DNA from: Terriglobia bacterium
GTDB taxonomy: Bacteria; Acidobacteriota; Terriglobia; JAIQFV01
Direction: 5' to 3'
Assembly (NCBI GenBank): GCA_020072965.1
Contig: JAIQFY010000025.1
Location: 1-64,000, forward strand
Length of the DNA: 64,000 nucleotides
Positions 36,293 through 43,825 of this stretch are shown here, in pieces. A program made the translations under genes and the position numbers. The notes beneath the pieces are model-generated. The model was not told the DNA's origin. It was given only the letters and a program-made list of their open reading frames with translations, and did no database searches. The first letter of the stretch is position 1; the number at the start of each line of letters is the position of its first letter.

Positions 36293-37116
36293 TAATAGGA
36301 GGGATTATAGGCCTGTGAGAAGTGACCCGGCAAGATAAACCACTGGGCGGGGTGGCGCACATATGCGCTTGTGACATGTGCGCGGCTTCCTTGAGAACTG
36401 CGGCCCACCCGGGAAATACAATTCACCTCGTTGTTACTGAAACGCCAATGAACCCCGTTAGTCTTCAAATTCATTCCACACGATCCATCGCTAGCAAACT
36501 CGCGTCCCCCAGATGATAAAATCGCCAACTGGACCAGGGCCAGTAATTAGGGACAGCCGCGAATGGCACGGAGTTAAGACCGCTGCTGTGAGAACCAAAT
36601 CTATCCCTGAAAGGGATGTCTATGTCAGCCCAGGGCAACGCCCTGGGTTCGTATCTCTGGGATTGATCAGGAACCCTGAAGGGGTTCCCTAAAAATTGAA
36701 AATACCATTGTACACCGCAAGAGCCATCCCAACGTCCGCCTGAGGGGGATGGCCATGGGTTAGGACATCCCGGATGTGTGTTGACCCTGCTCAGGCGCAG
36801 TCAGCTAGAATGCGACGTCTTATGGAATCCGCCGAGGCGGATTCGGGGAAACCAAACGATTTCAAACCCAGGGCGTTGCCCTGGGCTGATGAATAAATCC
36901 CTTTCAGGGATTGGGTTGATGCCGATTGCCCCACCCTGACCTTGGCGCCATTCGGGACAGCCACCCATTTCTGACCTGAAATCGGTGGCCATCCATGATT
37001 CACTCAACGAGTCAGTGGCAGCTTAATTCGACGGGTGGCGCACACATGCGCTCATGGTCCGCCCAGGCGGATGCGGTGTCCTTGGGAACTGCGATTAACC
37101 TGCCATACCTTCGAAT
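36293..37116. other. Gap with REP hairpins, RAYT scrap and inverted-repeat element
   Basis: Over 800 bases with no gene. REP hairpin at 36346-36384, then a RAYT 3' scrap (about 36470-36545: ATGATAAAATCGCCAACTGG), then the inverted-repeat element at 36600-36932, then another REP hairpin at 37031-37076 which leads into the intact RAYT. Confidence 0.75.
36600..36932. repeat. ~330-bp element with 45-bp terminal inverted repeats
   Basis: Left end about 36602-36650 (ATCCCTGAAAGGGAT, then CAGCCCAGGGCAACGCCCTGGG). The right end, about 36866-36922, is the same series in reverse complement. Each arm itself contains two small palindromes (CCCTGAAAGGG, CCCAGGGCAACGCCCTGGG). No ORF lies inside. It looks like a MITE or a pair of inverted palindromic repeats. 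Confidence 0.75.
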
Positions 37117-37668
37117 TCAATCCACATGATCCATGCGTAGCACGCTTGCGTCTCCCAGATAATAAAATCGCCAACTGGACCAGGGCCAGTCCCCGGGCTC
37201 CTTGACCAGTCTTCGCTTCACGGGATTGGCGTGCATGTAATCGAGTTTCTCCAAACGCTTCTTCTCACTGGAAATATTCATGTCAAAGAAGCGTCGCTGC
37301 CAGACGCGGTATTGAGAGGGTCCGTGGAAGGTAGCAGGCAGCGCAAATCGCGATAGGGTCTTTTGACACCAGGCGAATTGTAGGTTTGCTTTGAGCTGAT
37401 CCAAGACATAGAGGGCGGTCCGCTCCTTGAGGCTTTGCATGATTCTTGAGGGATCGGCTATGAGGAAGGGCCAAATCAACATGTGGAAATGCTCCGGCAT
37501 CAGCACCCAACCGACCAGCTTGAACTCCAGTTCCAAGCTCAGTTCGCGGAGGATGTCGACAAATGCAAACTTGAAGCGGTCAGAATCAAAAGCGCGGGTG
37601 CGACGATAGGTGCTGCAGGTGATGTAGTGAAGATTGCTGTGTTCATAAAAGCGACGGAGTTTGGACAT
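37117..37668 (-). CDS. RAYT: REP-associated tyrosine transposase, copy A
   Basis: 183 residues. A Y1-type HUH transposase of the REP-associated branch of the IS200/IS605 superfamily. It cuts single-stranded DNA and acts on REP hairpins. The metal site HFH is seen in VLMPEHFHMLIWP, the usual HGPSQYRVWQRRFFD block follows, and the C-terminal LDYMHANPVKRRLV and DWPWSSWRFY are family hallmarks. The candidate nucleophile Tyr lies in the C-terminal half. Both flanks carry REP hairpins in the expected places (37031 and 37798). It is about 84% identical by eye to copy B at 39786. The ATG at 37668 (MSKLRRF) matches copy B; 37677 is a possible alternative. Confidence 0.92.
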   Translation of the reverse strand: MSKLRRFYEHSNLHYITCSTYRRTRAFDSDRFKFAFVDILRELSLELEFKLVGWVLMPEHFHMLIWPFLIADPSRIMQSLKERTALYVLDQLKANLQFAWCQKTLSRFALPATFHGPSQYRVWQRRFFDMNISSEKKRLEKLDYMHANPVKRRLVKEPGDWPWSSWRFYYLGDASVLRMDHVD

Positions 37669-37797
37669 GATGAGCATTCCCGGGGGAAGGGTTTAAGAAA
37701 CAAGGGATTAAAAACACTGGCAGTTGCTGTGTGGTCGCACCGCACCCCCCGATGGATCGGGGTATGCGCCACCCTGGCCATGCCGGTTCGTTGCACC

Positions 37798-37834
37798 GCA
37801 CACATGCAAAAGGCGCATGTGTGCGCCACCCTGG
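37798..37834. repeat. REP-like hairpin beside RAYT copy A
   Basis: CGCACACATGCAAAAGGCGC then ATGTGTGCGCCACCC: the CACACATGC/GCATGTGTG arms pair around an AAAAGGC loop. It is in reverse orientation to the hairpin at 37031, so the RAYT gene is bracketed by inverted REPs. Confidence 0.8.
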
Positions 37835-37853
37835 GGGACATAACACAAAACAA

Positions 37854-37889
37854 AAAAGCTCAGCTCCGGATGGGGGAGACTGAGCTTTT
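37854..37889 (-). terminator. Rho-independent terminator after tRNA remnant A
   Basis: AAAAGCTCAG and CTGAGCTTTT are perfect complementary arms; read on the minus strand the stem ends in a U-run. It once ended transcription of the tRNA whose 3' part survives at 37895. Confidence 0.8.
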
Positions 37890-37894
37890 GATTT

Positions 37895-37947
37895 TGGTTG
37901 CGGGGGCCAGATTTGAACTGGCGATCCCGCCGCGGCGGGATTATGAG
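37895..37947 (-). tRNA. Partial tRNA-fMet 3' half, copy A (remnant)
   Basis: The minus strand carries CCA, the acceptor 3' strand and a perfect T-arm (GCCAGTTCAAATCTGGC), then departs from the tRNA. Where the anticodon stem should start, a 16-base perfect palindrome (TCCCGCCGCGGCGGGA) replaces the usual CCTTCGGG (plus strand), followed by the ATTATGAG remnant. It is non-functional, and is probably an old attachment site. Confidence 0.75.
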
Positions 37948-38813
37948 TTTGCTTGTTTTCGGAAAAATCAATCATTTGGCGGGACGCATAGCCGTGCTAA
38001 GTAGTGCAAAGGAATGGTGGGGAAGTTCTATTGAACCCCAATTGAACCCCCGCTGTTAGTGTAGAAAAGGGGCGGTATTGAGGGCTCAAGACCGGCAAAA
38101 ATCCTTCGAACCTGGGGAGAAATCTTCCAAAGGAGACAAAAAGCCTTTGGGCGATTTTCCCGAAGGTCGGACTCCGCGAGGAGCAGAATTTCTCCAATCT
38201 CCCCAGGAAACCCCATTCACTTCTCTTGCTGAATGATCTCGAAATGCTCGATTCGAAATTTCCGTTCCCGTGGACAATTGAGCACAGTTCACCCACGGCA
38301 TGGTGAACCTCCTCCCTCGGCCCTGAGGACCAGTGTATGGCAGCCACTTGGAATCGTTTGGTCTCCAACCCTGCAAATTGTTCGAAGCCGCCTTGCTGGA
38401 ATTCGAATTACAAATCTAGTTGAATTCAAATTTCAACACGGCGTAAAATTCATTTGTGGCCAGCCGTCCCTGGATCGGCCCCCGATATTGTTCTGATCGG
38501 CTGGGTGGTCAAGGCTTTCGATTCAACGATCCGATTCCCCGAACTGAACGGTAAAGGAGAGGTGCGGAAGCCGAACTCACTTGGGTGGGAGTATTGCGTA
38601 CATATTCTCATTTTGTTGCCACACGGTGGCTTGAATCAAGCAGCGCATCGGCACGGCCCAAAAACTCTTGCGTCATCGGGATGTGACCACGAGTATCCAC
38701 CGAGGCCGACATGCATTTTCTGAATCAGGCTGGCGGAGGAGTTCGTAGCCCGTTCGATGAGTTAAGAAATCTAACGACAGGGTGTTATACAGATCCGCAT
38801 AAGACGCCACCGT

Positions 38814-38830
38814 TCCGCATATTATGCGGA
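38814..38830. promoter_or_regulatory. Palindrome TCCGCAT-ATT-ATGCGGA, same arms as the fic operator
   Basis: Identical 7-base arms to 28395-28411, with a half site (ATCCGCAT) at 38793. No Fic gene is near; the next gene is the DUF3455 lipoprotein, 82 bases away. Confidence 0.55.
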
Positions 38831-38911
38831 TCAATCTAATCAATGTCAGGTGCCTCAAACCCGCTCAAGTGCTACACTTCGCAGCGACTGTTCACCGCTG
38901 AAAGGAAATCT

Positions 38912-39457
38912 ATGAGATCGAACCTCTTGTTTACCGGCGTTCAGATTGCGGTACTCCTGTCCGCCAGTGGTTGTGCCAGCGGCCCTGTTGTCACCCGGCC
39001 GGAGGTTCCAGCGAACCTACGCCCTCCAGCCGGACAGGTGGTGTTCCTGGAAGCGTTCGCCACTGGTGTTCAAATCTACGAATGCGCATCCAAGTCCGAT
39101 CAGCCGTCTTCGTATGAGTGGGCCTTCCGTGCGCCCGAAGCAGCACTCGCAGACCGGTCAGGCCGCTCTATTGGCAAGCACTATGCCGGGCCGACATGGG
39201 AGTCCACAGATGGTAGTGCAGTTGTCGGAGAGGTCAAGGCGCGCGACCCAGGGCCGACCCCTTCGGCAATTCCCTGGCTGCTGCTCAGCGCCAAATCAAC
39301 CACTGGCACCGGCGTGCTGAGCAAGACCACGAGCGTTCAGCGCGTCCAGACGGTCGGCGGAGTCGCACCCACAGAGCCGTGTGCCGCCGCAAACGCCGAG
39401 CAGGTGGCACGGGTGCCCTACACCGCCACCTACTATTTCTATCGCGCCGCCCAGTAG
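38912..39457 (+). CDS. DUF3455 lipoprotein
   Basis: 181 residues from the ATG at 38912 (AAAGGA six bases upstream); the track start at 38843 is too early. Residues 1-20 form a lipoprotein signal with a lipobox (LLSASGC). The mature part has the DUF3455 pattern: PPAGQVVFLEAFATGVQIYEC near the start, the WAFRAPEAAL and GKHYAGPTWESTDGSAVVGEV blocks, and YTATYYFYRA at the end. The family has no known biochemical role. It stands between RAYT copies A and B inside accessory DNA, so it may have arrived with the repeats or with an older element. Confidence 0.8.
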   Translation: MRSNLLFTGVQIAVLLSASGCASGPVVTRPEVPANLRPPAGQVVFLEAFATGVQIYECASKSDQPSSYEWAFRAPEAALADRSGRSIGKHYAGPTWESTDGSAVVGEVKARDPGPTPSAIPWLLLSAKSTTGTGVLSKTTSVQRVQTVGGVAPTEPCAAANAEQVARVPYTATYYFYRAAQ

Positions 39458-39785
39458 ACAGCCGGTCCGGTCCCCCAGGCCATGGAGGCACCTAGCCCTT
39501 CCATCGAGCGGACCCTCTCCGGCCTGCGGCCTCCGCGGGCCGCTCATGCCAGACGTTAGGCTTACTGAAAGGCAAGGGCTTCAGTCGTGGACCAAGGCGA
39601 AGTCGGGTTCGATTTTCGACCGCCACTATTTGGGGTATACGACTCTGTTGTTACCTATGGGTTCGCGGGGTGGCGCACACATGCGCTTGTGGCATGTGTG
39701 TGGTGTCCTTGGGAACTGCGATTCCCCTGAGAAGGACGACCTCTTTGTTACTCATATGCCAAAGGATCCCGCCGCGACTTCCGAT
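39458..39785. other. Gap with a REP hairpin downstream of RAYT copy B
   Basis: The REP hairpin at 39665-39703 (GGGTGGCGCACACATGCGC ... GCATGTGTGTGG) and the conserved RAYT 3' flank (TCCTTGGGAACTGCGATT) fill most of it. No gene seen. Confidence 0.6.
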
Positions 39786-40337
39786 TCATTCCACATGATC
39801 CATCGGTAACAGGCTGGTGTCTCCCAAGTAATAAAATCGCCAGCTGGACCAGGGCCAGTCCCCAGGGTCCTTGACCAGCCTTCGCTTCACGGGATTGGCG
39901 TGCATGTAATCGAGTTTTTCAAGGCGCTTTTTCTCACTGTAGATATTCATGTCAAAGAAGCGCCGCTGCCAGACGCGGTACTGAGAGGGTCCGTGGAAAG
40001 TGAGAGGCAGCGTAAATCGCGATAGGGTTTTTTGACACCAGGCGAATTGCGGGTTTTCTTTGAGCTGATCTAAGACAAAGAGGGCGGTTCGCTCTTTGAA
40101 ACTTTGCATGATTCTTGAAGGATCGGCTACGAGGGAGGGCCAAATCAACATGTGGAAATGTTCCGGCATCAGCACATAACCGACCAGCTTGAACTCCAGT
40201 TCCGACCGCAATTCCCGGAGCGTGTCGACAAATGCAATCTTGAAGCGCTCAGAATTAAATGCGCGAATGCGCCGATAGGTGCTGCAGGTGATGTAGTGAA
40301 GATTATTCCCCTCATAACAACGGCGAAGTTTGGGCAT
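39786..40337 (-). CDS. RAYT: REP-associated tyrosine transposase, copy B
   Basis: 183 residues. The track ORF is 270 residues, but its first 87 come from reading through a REP hairpin, a terminator and a tRNA remnant; the ATG at 40337 (MPKLRRC) aligns with copy A. It has the same features: MPEHFHMLIWP metal site, HGPSQYRVWQRRFFDMNI, LDYMHANPVKRRLV and DWPWSSWRFYYLG. All motifs are intact, so either copy could act on the REP hairpins dotted over the window. The flanks repeat the order seen at copy A (REP - RAYT - REP - terminator - tRNA 3' half), so the whole 1.2-kb module has been duplicated. Confidence 0.92.
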   Translation of the reverse strand: MPKLRRCYEGNNLHYITCSTYRRIRAFNSERFKIAFVDTLRELRSELEFKLVGYVLMPEHFHMLIWPSLVADPSRIMQSFKERTALFVLDQLKENPQFAWCQKTLSRFTLPLTFHGPSQYRVWQRRFFDMNIYSEKKRLEKLDYMHANPVKRRLVKDPGDWPWSSWRFYYLGDTSLLPMDHVE

Positions 40338-40430
40338 AGAGTTTCTCAACGGGGGAATGATTGAAAGAGAGAAAGGGGACAGGGTCGGACGCTTCAATTC
40401 ACAATAGTTCGAGGGCTGCAGTTGTTCCAT

Positions 40431-40466
40431 CGCACACATGCAAAGAACGCATGTGTGCGCCACCCT
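40431..40466. repeat. REP-like hairpin beside RAYT copy B
   Basis: CGCACACATGC, loop AAAGAAC, GCATGTGTGCG: a perfect 11-base stem. It is followed by CCACCC, which is the conserved side sequence of the family. Confidence 0.85.
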
Positions 40467-40488
40467 AGTGAGACGTAACACAAAACAA

Positions 40489-40524
40489 AAAAGCTCAGGT
40501 TCCGATGGGGGAAACTGAGCTTTT
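40489..40524 (-). terminator. Rho-independent terminator after tRNA-fMet 3' half B
   Basis: AAAAGCTCAG and CTGAGCTTTT are complementary and, read on the minus strand, are followed by more Us. It is homologous to 37854-37889. Confidence 0.85.
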
Positions 40525-40529
40525 GATTT

Positions 40530-40574
40530 TGGTTGCGGGGGCCAGATTTGAACTGGCGACCTTCGGGTTATGAG
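40530..40574 (-). tRNA. Displaced tRNA-fMet 3' half, copy B (attL)
   Basis: The minus strand reads CTCATAACCCGAAGGTC, then GCCAGTTCAAATCTGGC, then CCCCGCAACCA: anticodon loop with CAT, variable region, a perfect T-arm and the acceptor strand of an initiator tRNA. The 5' half is absent. Shared with the intact tRNA-fMet at 51366 are the 17 bases of the anticodon region and the acceptor end, while the T-arm stem differs. This is what is left when an element inserts within the anticodon region and brings its own replacement 3' end. Confidence 0.85.
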
Positions 40575-40994
40575 TTTGCTAACGTTCAGTAAAATCAATC
40601 ATTTAGCGGTACGCATAGCCGTGGTAAGTAATGCAAAGGAATGGTGGGGAAGTTCTATTGAACCCCAATTGAACCCTCACTGCCAAGAGGCGGATGAAGG
40701 CGTTTTGAGGGCTTAAAAATGAGAAAAATTCTTCGACTGCGGCCAGAAATTCTTCAGAAACCGCAAAAAACCGTTGGGCGATATTTCTCAAGGTCGATTT
40801 CGGCGAAGAGGCGGTTTTCATGACCCAAAATGGCCTTAGGGCGAGCTCGTCCGACCTCACGGCAATGGAAAGAGGAGGATGACTCTTATTCAGCCCCAAT
40901 AGGAATCTTGTTACTGAAGGAGAAATAAGGATTTGTTGAGACTCCAAAAACTTAAGAAACCCTTAGCGGTTTTAATCTGAAAGGAGAAATTAGT

Positions 40995-41153
40995 ATGGCT
41001 ACTGAAACAAAACGAGAATTGCTTGATCGTATCGAAGGGCTGGAAACGGAAAACGAGGTCCTTCAGTCTCAAATTGACGAAATTTCCGATATCATCGGCG
41101 ATAGTGGAGAAGAAGAGCAAGGAAGCGAGGACGATGACCAGGGGGAAGAGTAG
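40995..41153 (+). CDS. Small acidic coiled-coil protein
   Basis: 52 residues, too short for the ORF track. The ATG at 40995 has AAAGGAGA eight bases upstream, one of the best ribosome sites in the window. The first 30 residues make a heptad-type coiled coil (LLDRIEGLETENEVLQSQ) and the last 20 are almost all acidic (SGEEEQGSEDDDQGEE). I recognise no family. Such acidic small proteins can mimic DNA or act as scaffolds or anti-restriction factors, but that is only an analogy. It is followed 45 bases later by the HNH gene and probably shares its transcript. Confidence 0.65.
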   Translation: MATETKRELLDRIEGLETENEVLQSQIDEISDIIGDSGEEEQGSEDDDQGEE

Positions 41154-41197
41154 CCGCGCCGGCTGAGTGTGGCGAGCGCTGGCGAAAGTCCCCGGAG

Positions 41198-41599
41198 GTG
41201 ATAACTGACCGAGCGCACCGATACCGCGCCCAGCAGTGTGCGCCAACCGGCCCGCGCAAGTGTGAGCGTTGTGGGTCCACACGTTTCTTGGTGGTGGACC
41301 ATTGCGACGGTGATGAGTGGAATGATTCGCCAGAAAATCTACGTTGGCTTTGCAAATCCTGTAATACGCGACTCGGCATCGCGATGGCAAGAGCAGGGCA
41401 AGGCAGAAAAACCCGGCAGTACAATCCCCCAGGTGCAGAGAATCTCGCGCAATATGTACAGGCAGCCGTCACGCATCAACGAGGCGCGCATGACGAAGGC
41501 GGACGGGTTATCCACGAGACATCCACACGTAAACGCCAGGAGTTTGCTCAGGAAATATGGCGAAGGCGACGCAGGCGCGAAACCGACCGGCGACGCTGA
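41198..41599 (+). CDS. HNH-endonuclease-like protein
   Basis: 133 residues starting at GTG 41198; no other in-frame start exists after the previous gene. Residues 22-58 show the zinc-bound HNH pattern CERCGSTRFLVVDHCDGDEWNDSPENLRWLCKSC in short: CxxC, then DH with Asp, Asn, then LCxxC. HNH proteins nick or cut DNA. The C-terminal tail is very rich in Arg (WRRRRRRETDRRR) and could hold DNA. In phages such small HNH genes sit near the packaging genes; here no terminase follows, so it may be a relic of a phage-derived element or an element-encoded nuclease. Confidence 0.7.
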   Translation: MITDRAHRYRAQQCAPTGPRKCERCGSTRFLVVDHCDGDEWNDSPENLRWLCKSCNTRLGIAMARAGQGRKTRQYNPPGAENLAQYVQAAVTHQRGAHDEGGRVIHETSTRKRQEFAQEIWRRRRRRETDRRR

Positions 41600-41789
41600 C
41601 CGCATGTCTATGCCGACCCACGCGCTGAACTACTATCTACTGATCATGCGCGGAGAGGTGGGGTCTACAGTGCGAGAATGGGAATAGGGGCCGTTGAAAG
41701 ATCGATTCTCACGAAGATAATCAAAGCAGCAGTGTCAATGCGGATGAAACCCTAACCCACGGCAGTCGAACGGTTAGAAGTTGGATATG

Positions 41790-42524
41790 TTATTTCACAT
41801 CCGGTGAGTTTATTAATGCCTTCAGCGATTGGAGCGTTGAGGCCCTAGAAATTCCGGAATTAATTCGGGTTGATCCAGACCCGTCTGAAATCGGGATTAT
41901 CGATAAGGCTACTCCCACGACCTCGCCGGTTCTCAGGGAAATAACCGGACTTCCGCTCTGTCCCTTGTTTACCAAGGCATCAAGCAATAGTTCAGTGACA
42001 GGAAGTACAACTTGAATCTTTACAAATCCAGAAACAATTCCTCTGGATGCGATGGGATGCTCGTCCATGGAAAAGTGTCCAATTATGAAAACCTCGTCTC
42101 CCATTTCCGACTCTTCCTTGGCCAACGGTAGAGACTTAATTTCAAAATCTGCCCATTGAGATCTTACGGAATTGGGATCAAATTTTAGGATGGCAAGGTC
42201 GTGGACATTATCAACGTTCTCTACGACAGCTGAGACACTGAATTTTGCAGTTCCAGTCTCGGACGATTTCTTGATGGTTAAGAAGCCCCCTCGGTTATCG
42301 TTGATCATCTTAATGTATTCGATAATAACATGACCCGCAGTTACAACATGTTTTCCATCACCCACAAAAAACCCCGTCCCTAATGGGATTGTTGTTTTGA
42401 TATCGGCGCTCGAATAACCTATCTGGACAACAGACTTTGCGATTTCAGAATACTTGTTTGTTTGGGCTGCACCGGCCAATGGTATTGCTAAGATGAGAAG
42501 AATAAATAAGAGCTTGTTCGACAT
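41790..42524 (-). CDS. Exported trypsin-like serine protease
   Basis: 244 residues. A signal peptide (LLFILLILAIPLAGAAQ) is followed by a single trypsin-like domain with a full triad: His65 in VVTAGHV, Asp109 in VHDLAILKFD and Ser190 in KGQSGSPV. There is no PDZ domain, unlike DegP/HtrA, so it is a minimal S1-fold protease that should act outside the cytoplasm. It belongs to the element cargo and is transcribed away from the proteasome-like hydrolase, 175 bases from that gene's start, so the two share a control region. Substrate unknown. Codon use and AT content look higher than in the core genes around 51-63 kb, which agrees with transfer. Confidence 0.85.
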   Translation of the reverse strand: MSNKLLFILLILAIPLAGAAQTNKYSEIAKSVVQIGYSSADIKTTIPLGTGFFVGDGKHVVTAGHVIIEYIKMINDNRGGFLTIKKSSETGTAKFSVSAVVENVDNVHDLAILKFDPNSVRSQWADFEIKSLPLAKEESEMGDEVFIIGHFSMDEHPIASRGIVSGFVKIQVVLPVTELLLDALVNKGQSGSPVISLRTGEVVGVALSIIPISDGSGSTRINSGISRASTLQSLKALINSPDVK

Positions 42525-42699
42525 GTTGTTTCTCTTCCTTTTGATTGGCGATTATACCTTAAAATAGAGTACTTCGCTTTTGTTACATGGAATAGCGCCG
42601 TGGCCTATGAATAGGCTTTTCCGCTTATTCGCTTATTCTTCTTTGACACAATGCACTCACTGGAATGATAATCATGACAATAAAGGGGAGGTAATTCCA
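42525..42699. promoter_or_regulatory. Divergent control region between the two protease genes
   Basis: A 175-base AT-rich stretch that must hold both promoters. I can see the GGAGGT ribosome site (42688-42693) of the plus-strand gene. The track start for that gene (TTG 42580) lies in here and has no ribosome site. Confidence 0.5.
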
Positions 42700-43644
42700 G
42701 TGACTGTGTGCGTTGCTGCTATTTGTGGACCAGGTACAGTTTTTGGGGCCTCAGACCGAATGCTGACTGCGGGCGATGTTCAATTTGAACCTACGCAGCC
42801 CAAAATTTGGCAATTGACAACATCAATAGCCGTCATGGTAGCTGGTGACTCGTCTCTTCAGGTAGAGATTCTTCAAGCTGTGGGTAAGGATGTAAAAACT
42901 AGAATAGAGGCAGAGCCGACGAATTGGTGGATGGTCAAGGATGCAGCAGAACTGTATAGCCAACATTACTGCGAGATTCGGTGTAAGCGTTCTCAAAGGA
43001 CCATACTTTCCCGGTTTGGATTGGATCATGGCACTTTCATCTCCCGGCAACAACAGATGTCAGAAGTGCTTGTGAGGCAACTGGCAACAGAGTTGATAAA
43101 GTTCTCGATGCCGTCAGTCTCTGCCATATTTGCAGGAGTTGACCCAGCGGGAACCCATATTTATGTCGCGGACGATGCCAACATAGAATGTTTAGACACG
43201 GTCGGTTTCGCGGCAATAGGCATAGGGAGATGGCACGCGAACTCGCAGTTCATGTTCGCTGAGCACGATGGAAGGAAACCCTATCCGGAAACGCTACTTT
43301 TGACATATGCCGCTAAGAAACGAGCTGAGGTGTCTCCTGGAGTTGGGGAGGGCACTGATATGTTTGCCATAGGACCATTTCTCGGGTCGTATATCAACAT
43401 CTCTCCTGAAGCGGTAGATGAACTTGAGAGGATGTATCAAGCGACGCGCGAGGAAGAGAGGAAAGCGTCTGTAAAGGCAAATCGGGAGGTAAATCGATTT
43501 TTCGAAAAGCTCCTTACGGCCGCGAGTGCTAAGGAGCAGGAAATCGCACCCAAAGAAAGTGGAGGAAATCCACCCGCTAACCAAGAACGGATTCGGAATG
43601 TCGCTGAGGAAAGCAAGCCAGAAGATGAGCCTTGCGAAAGCTGA
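42700..43644 (+). CDS. Proteasome-beta-like Ntn hydrolase (stand-alone)
   Basis: 314 residues from GTG 42700, with GGAGGT seven bases upstream. The protein then begins Met-Thr-Val-Cys, so removal of Met would expose a catalytic Thr1. Numbered from that Thr, the pattern is that of a proteasome beta subunit: Asp18 in FGASDRMLTAGD and Lys34 in QPKIWQL (Asp17 and Lys33 in 20S beta), then IAVMVAGD, and later GFAAIGIGRWHANSQF, which resembles the conserved G-S-G strand region. The last 90 residues are charged, helical and disordered-looking (REEERKASVKANREVNRFF). It is not HslV (too long, no HslU beside it) and has no alpha subunit or ATPase partner nearby. I infer a self-compartmentalised or oligomeric peptidase used by the mobile element. 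Confidence 0.8.
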   Translation: MTVCVAAICGPGTVFGASDRMLTAGDVQFEPTQPKIWQLTTSIAVMVAGDSSLQVEILQAVGKDVKTRIEAEPTNWWMVKDAAELYSQHYCEIRCKRSQRTILSRFGLDHGTFISRQQQMSEVLVRQLATELIKFSMPSVSAIFAGVDPAGTHIYVADDANIECLDTVGFAAIGIGRWHANSQFMFAEHDGRKPYPETLLLTYAAKKRAEVSPGVGEGTDMFAIGPFLGSYINISPEAVDELERMYQATREEERKASVKANREVNRFFEKLLTAASAKEQEIAPKESGGNPPANQERIRNVAEESKPEDEPCES

Positions 43645-43825
43645 ATCGGAAAAGAAGGATTGTTGAGACACGGCCCCAACAATAAGTAAAATCTACCAAA
43701 CCCCAAACTAGAGAGCTACCGCAAGAACAAGTTGATTGCCGCATTGTTTCCACTGTGGTAAAAACCAGGCATGACCGGACGGAGTCCGGCAGTTTCTCCC
43801 TGTGTGAATGCTATAGCCGGAAAAC

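Larger units (their letters stand above)
37678..38911. other. Gap of 1.2 kb: tRNA-fMet 3' remnant and decayed element end
   Basis: Holds a GATCGGGG/REP hairpin region (37740-37834), a terminator hairpin (37854-37889), the tRNA-fMet 3' remnant (37895-37947) and then about 300 bases similar to the left end of the integrative element downstream of 40575. The remainder to 38790 has no supported gene. At 38814-38830 sits the same palindrome as in front of the Fic gene. Confidence 0.7.
40338..40994. other. Gap with REP, terminator, attL and left end of the element
   Basis: REP hairpin 40431-40466, terminator 40489-40524, tRNA-fMet 3' half with attL core 40530-40574, then the left end of the integrative element (40575-40990), which is similar to 37948-38200. 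No gene other than the small ORF starting at 40995. Confidence 0.75.

Noticed and set aside
36600-36932. CRISPR array
   Set aside because: Repeats are inverted pairs rather than regularly spaced direct repeats, and no cas gene is present in the window.
39786-40598. RAYT copy B as a 270-residue protein
   Set aside because: The extra 87 N-terminal residues come from a REP hairpin, a terminator and the tRNA 3' half; copy A and the family start at MxKLRR.
42580-42699. N-terminal 40-residue extension of the proteasome-like gene from TTG 42580
   Set aside because: No ribosome site, low-complexity residues, and it would bury the catalytic Thr; GTG 42700 has GGAGGT at the right distance.
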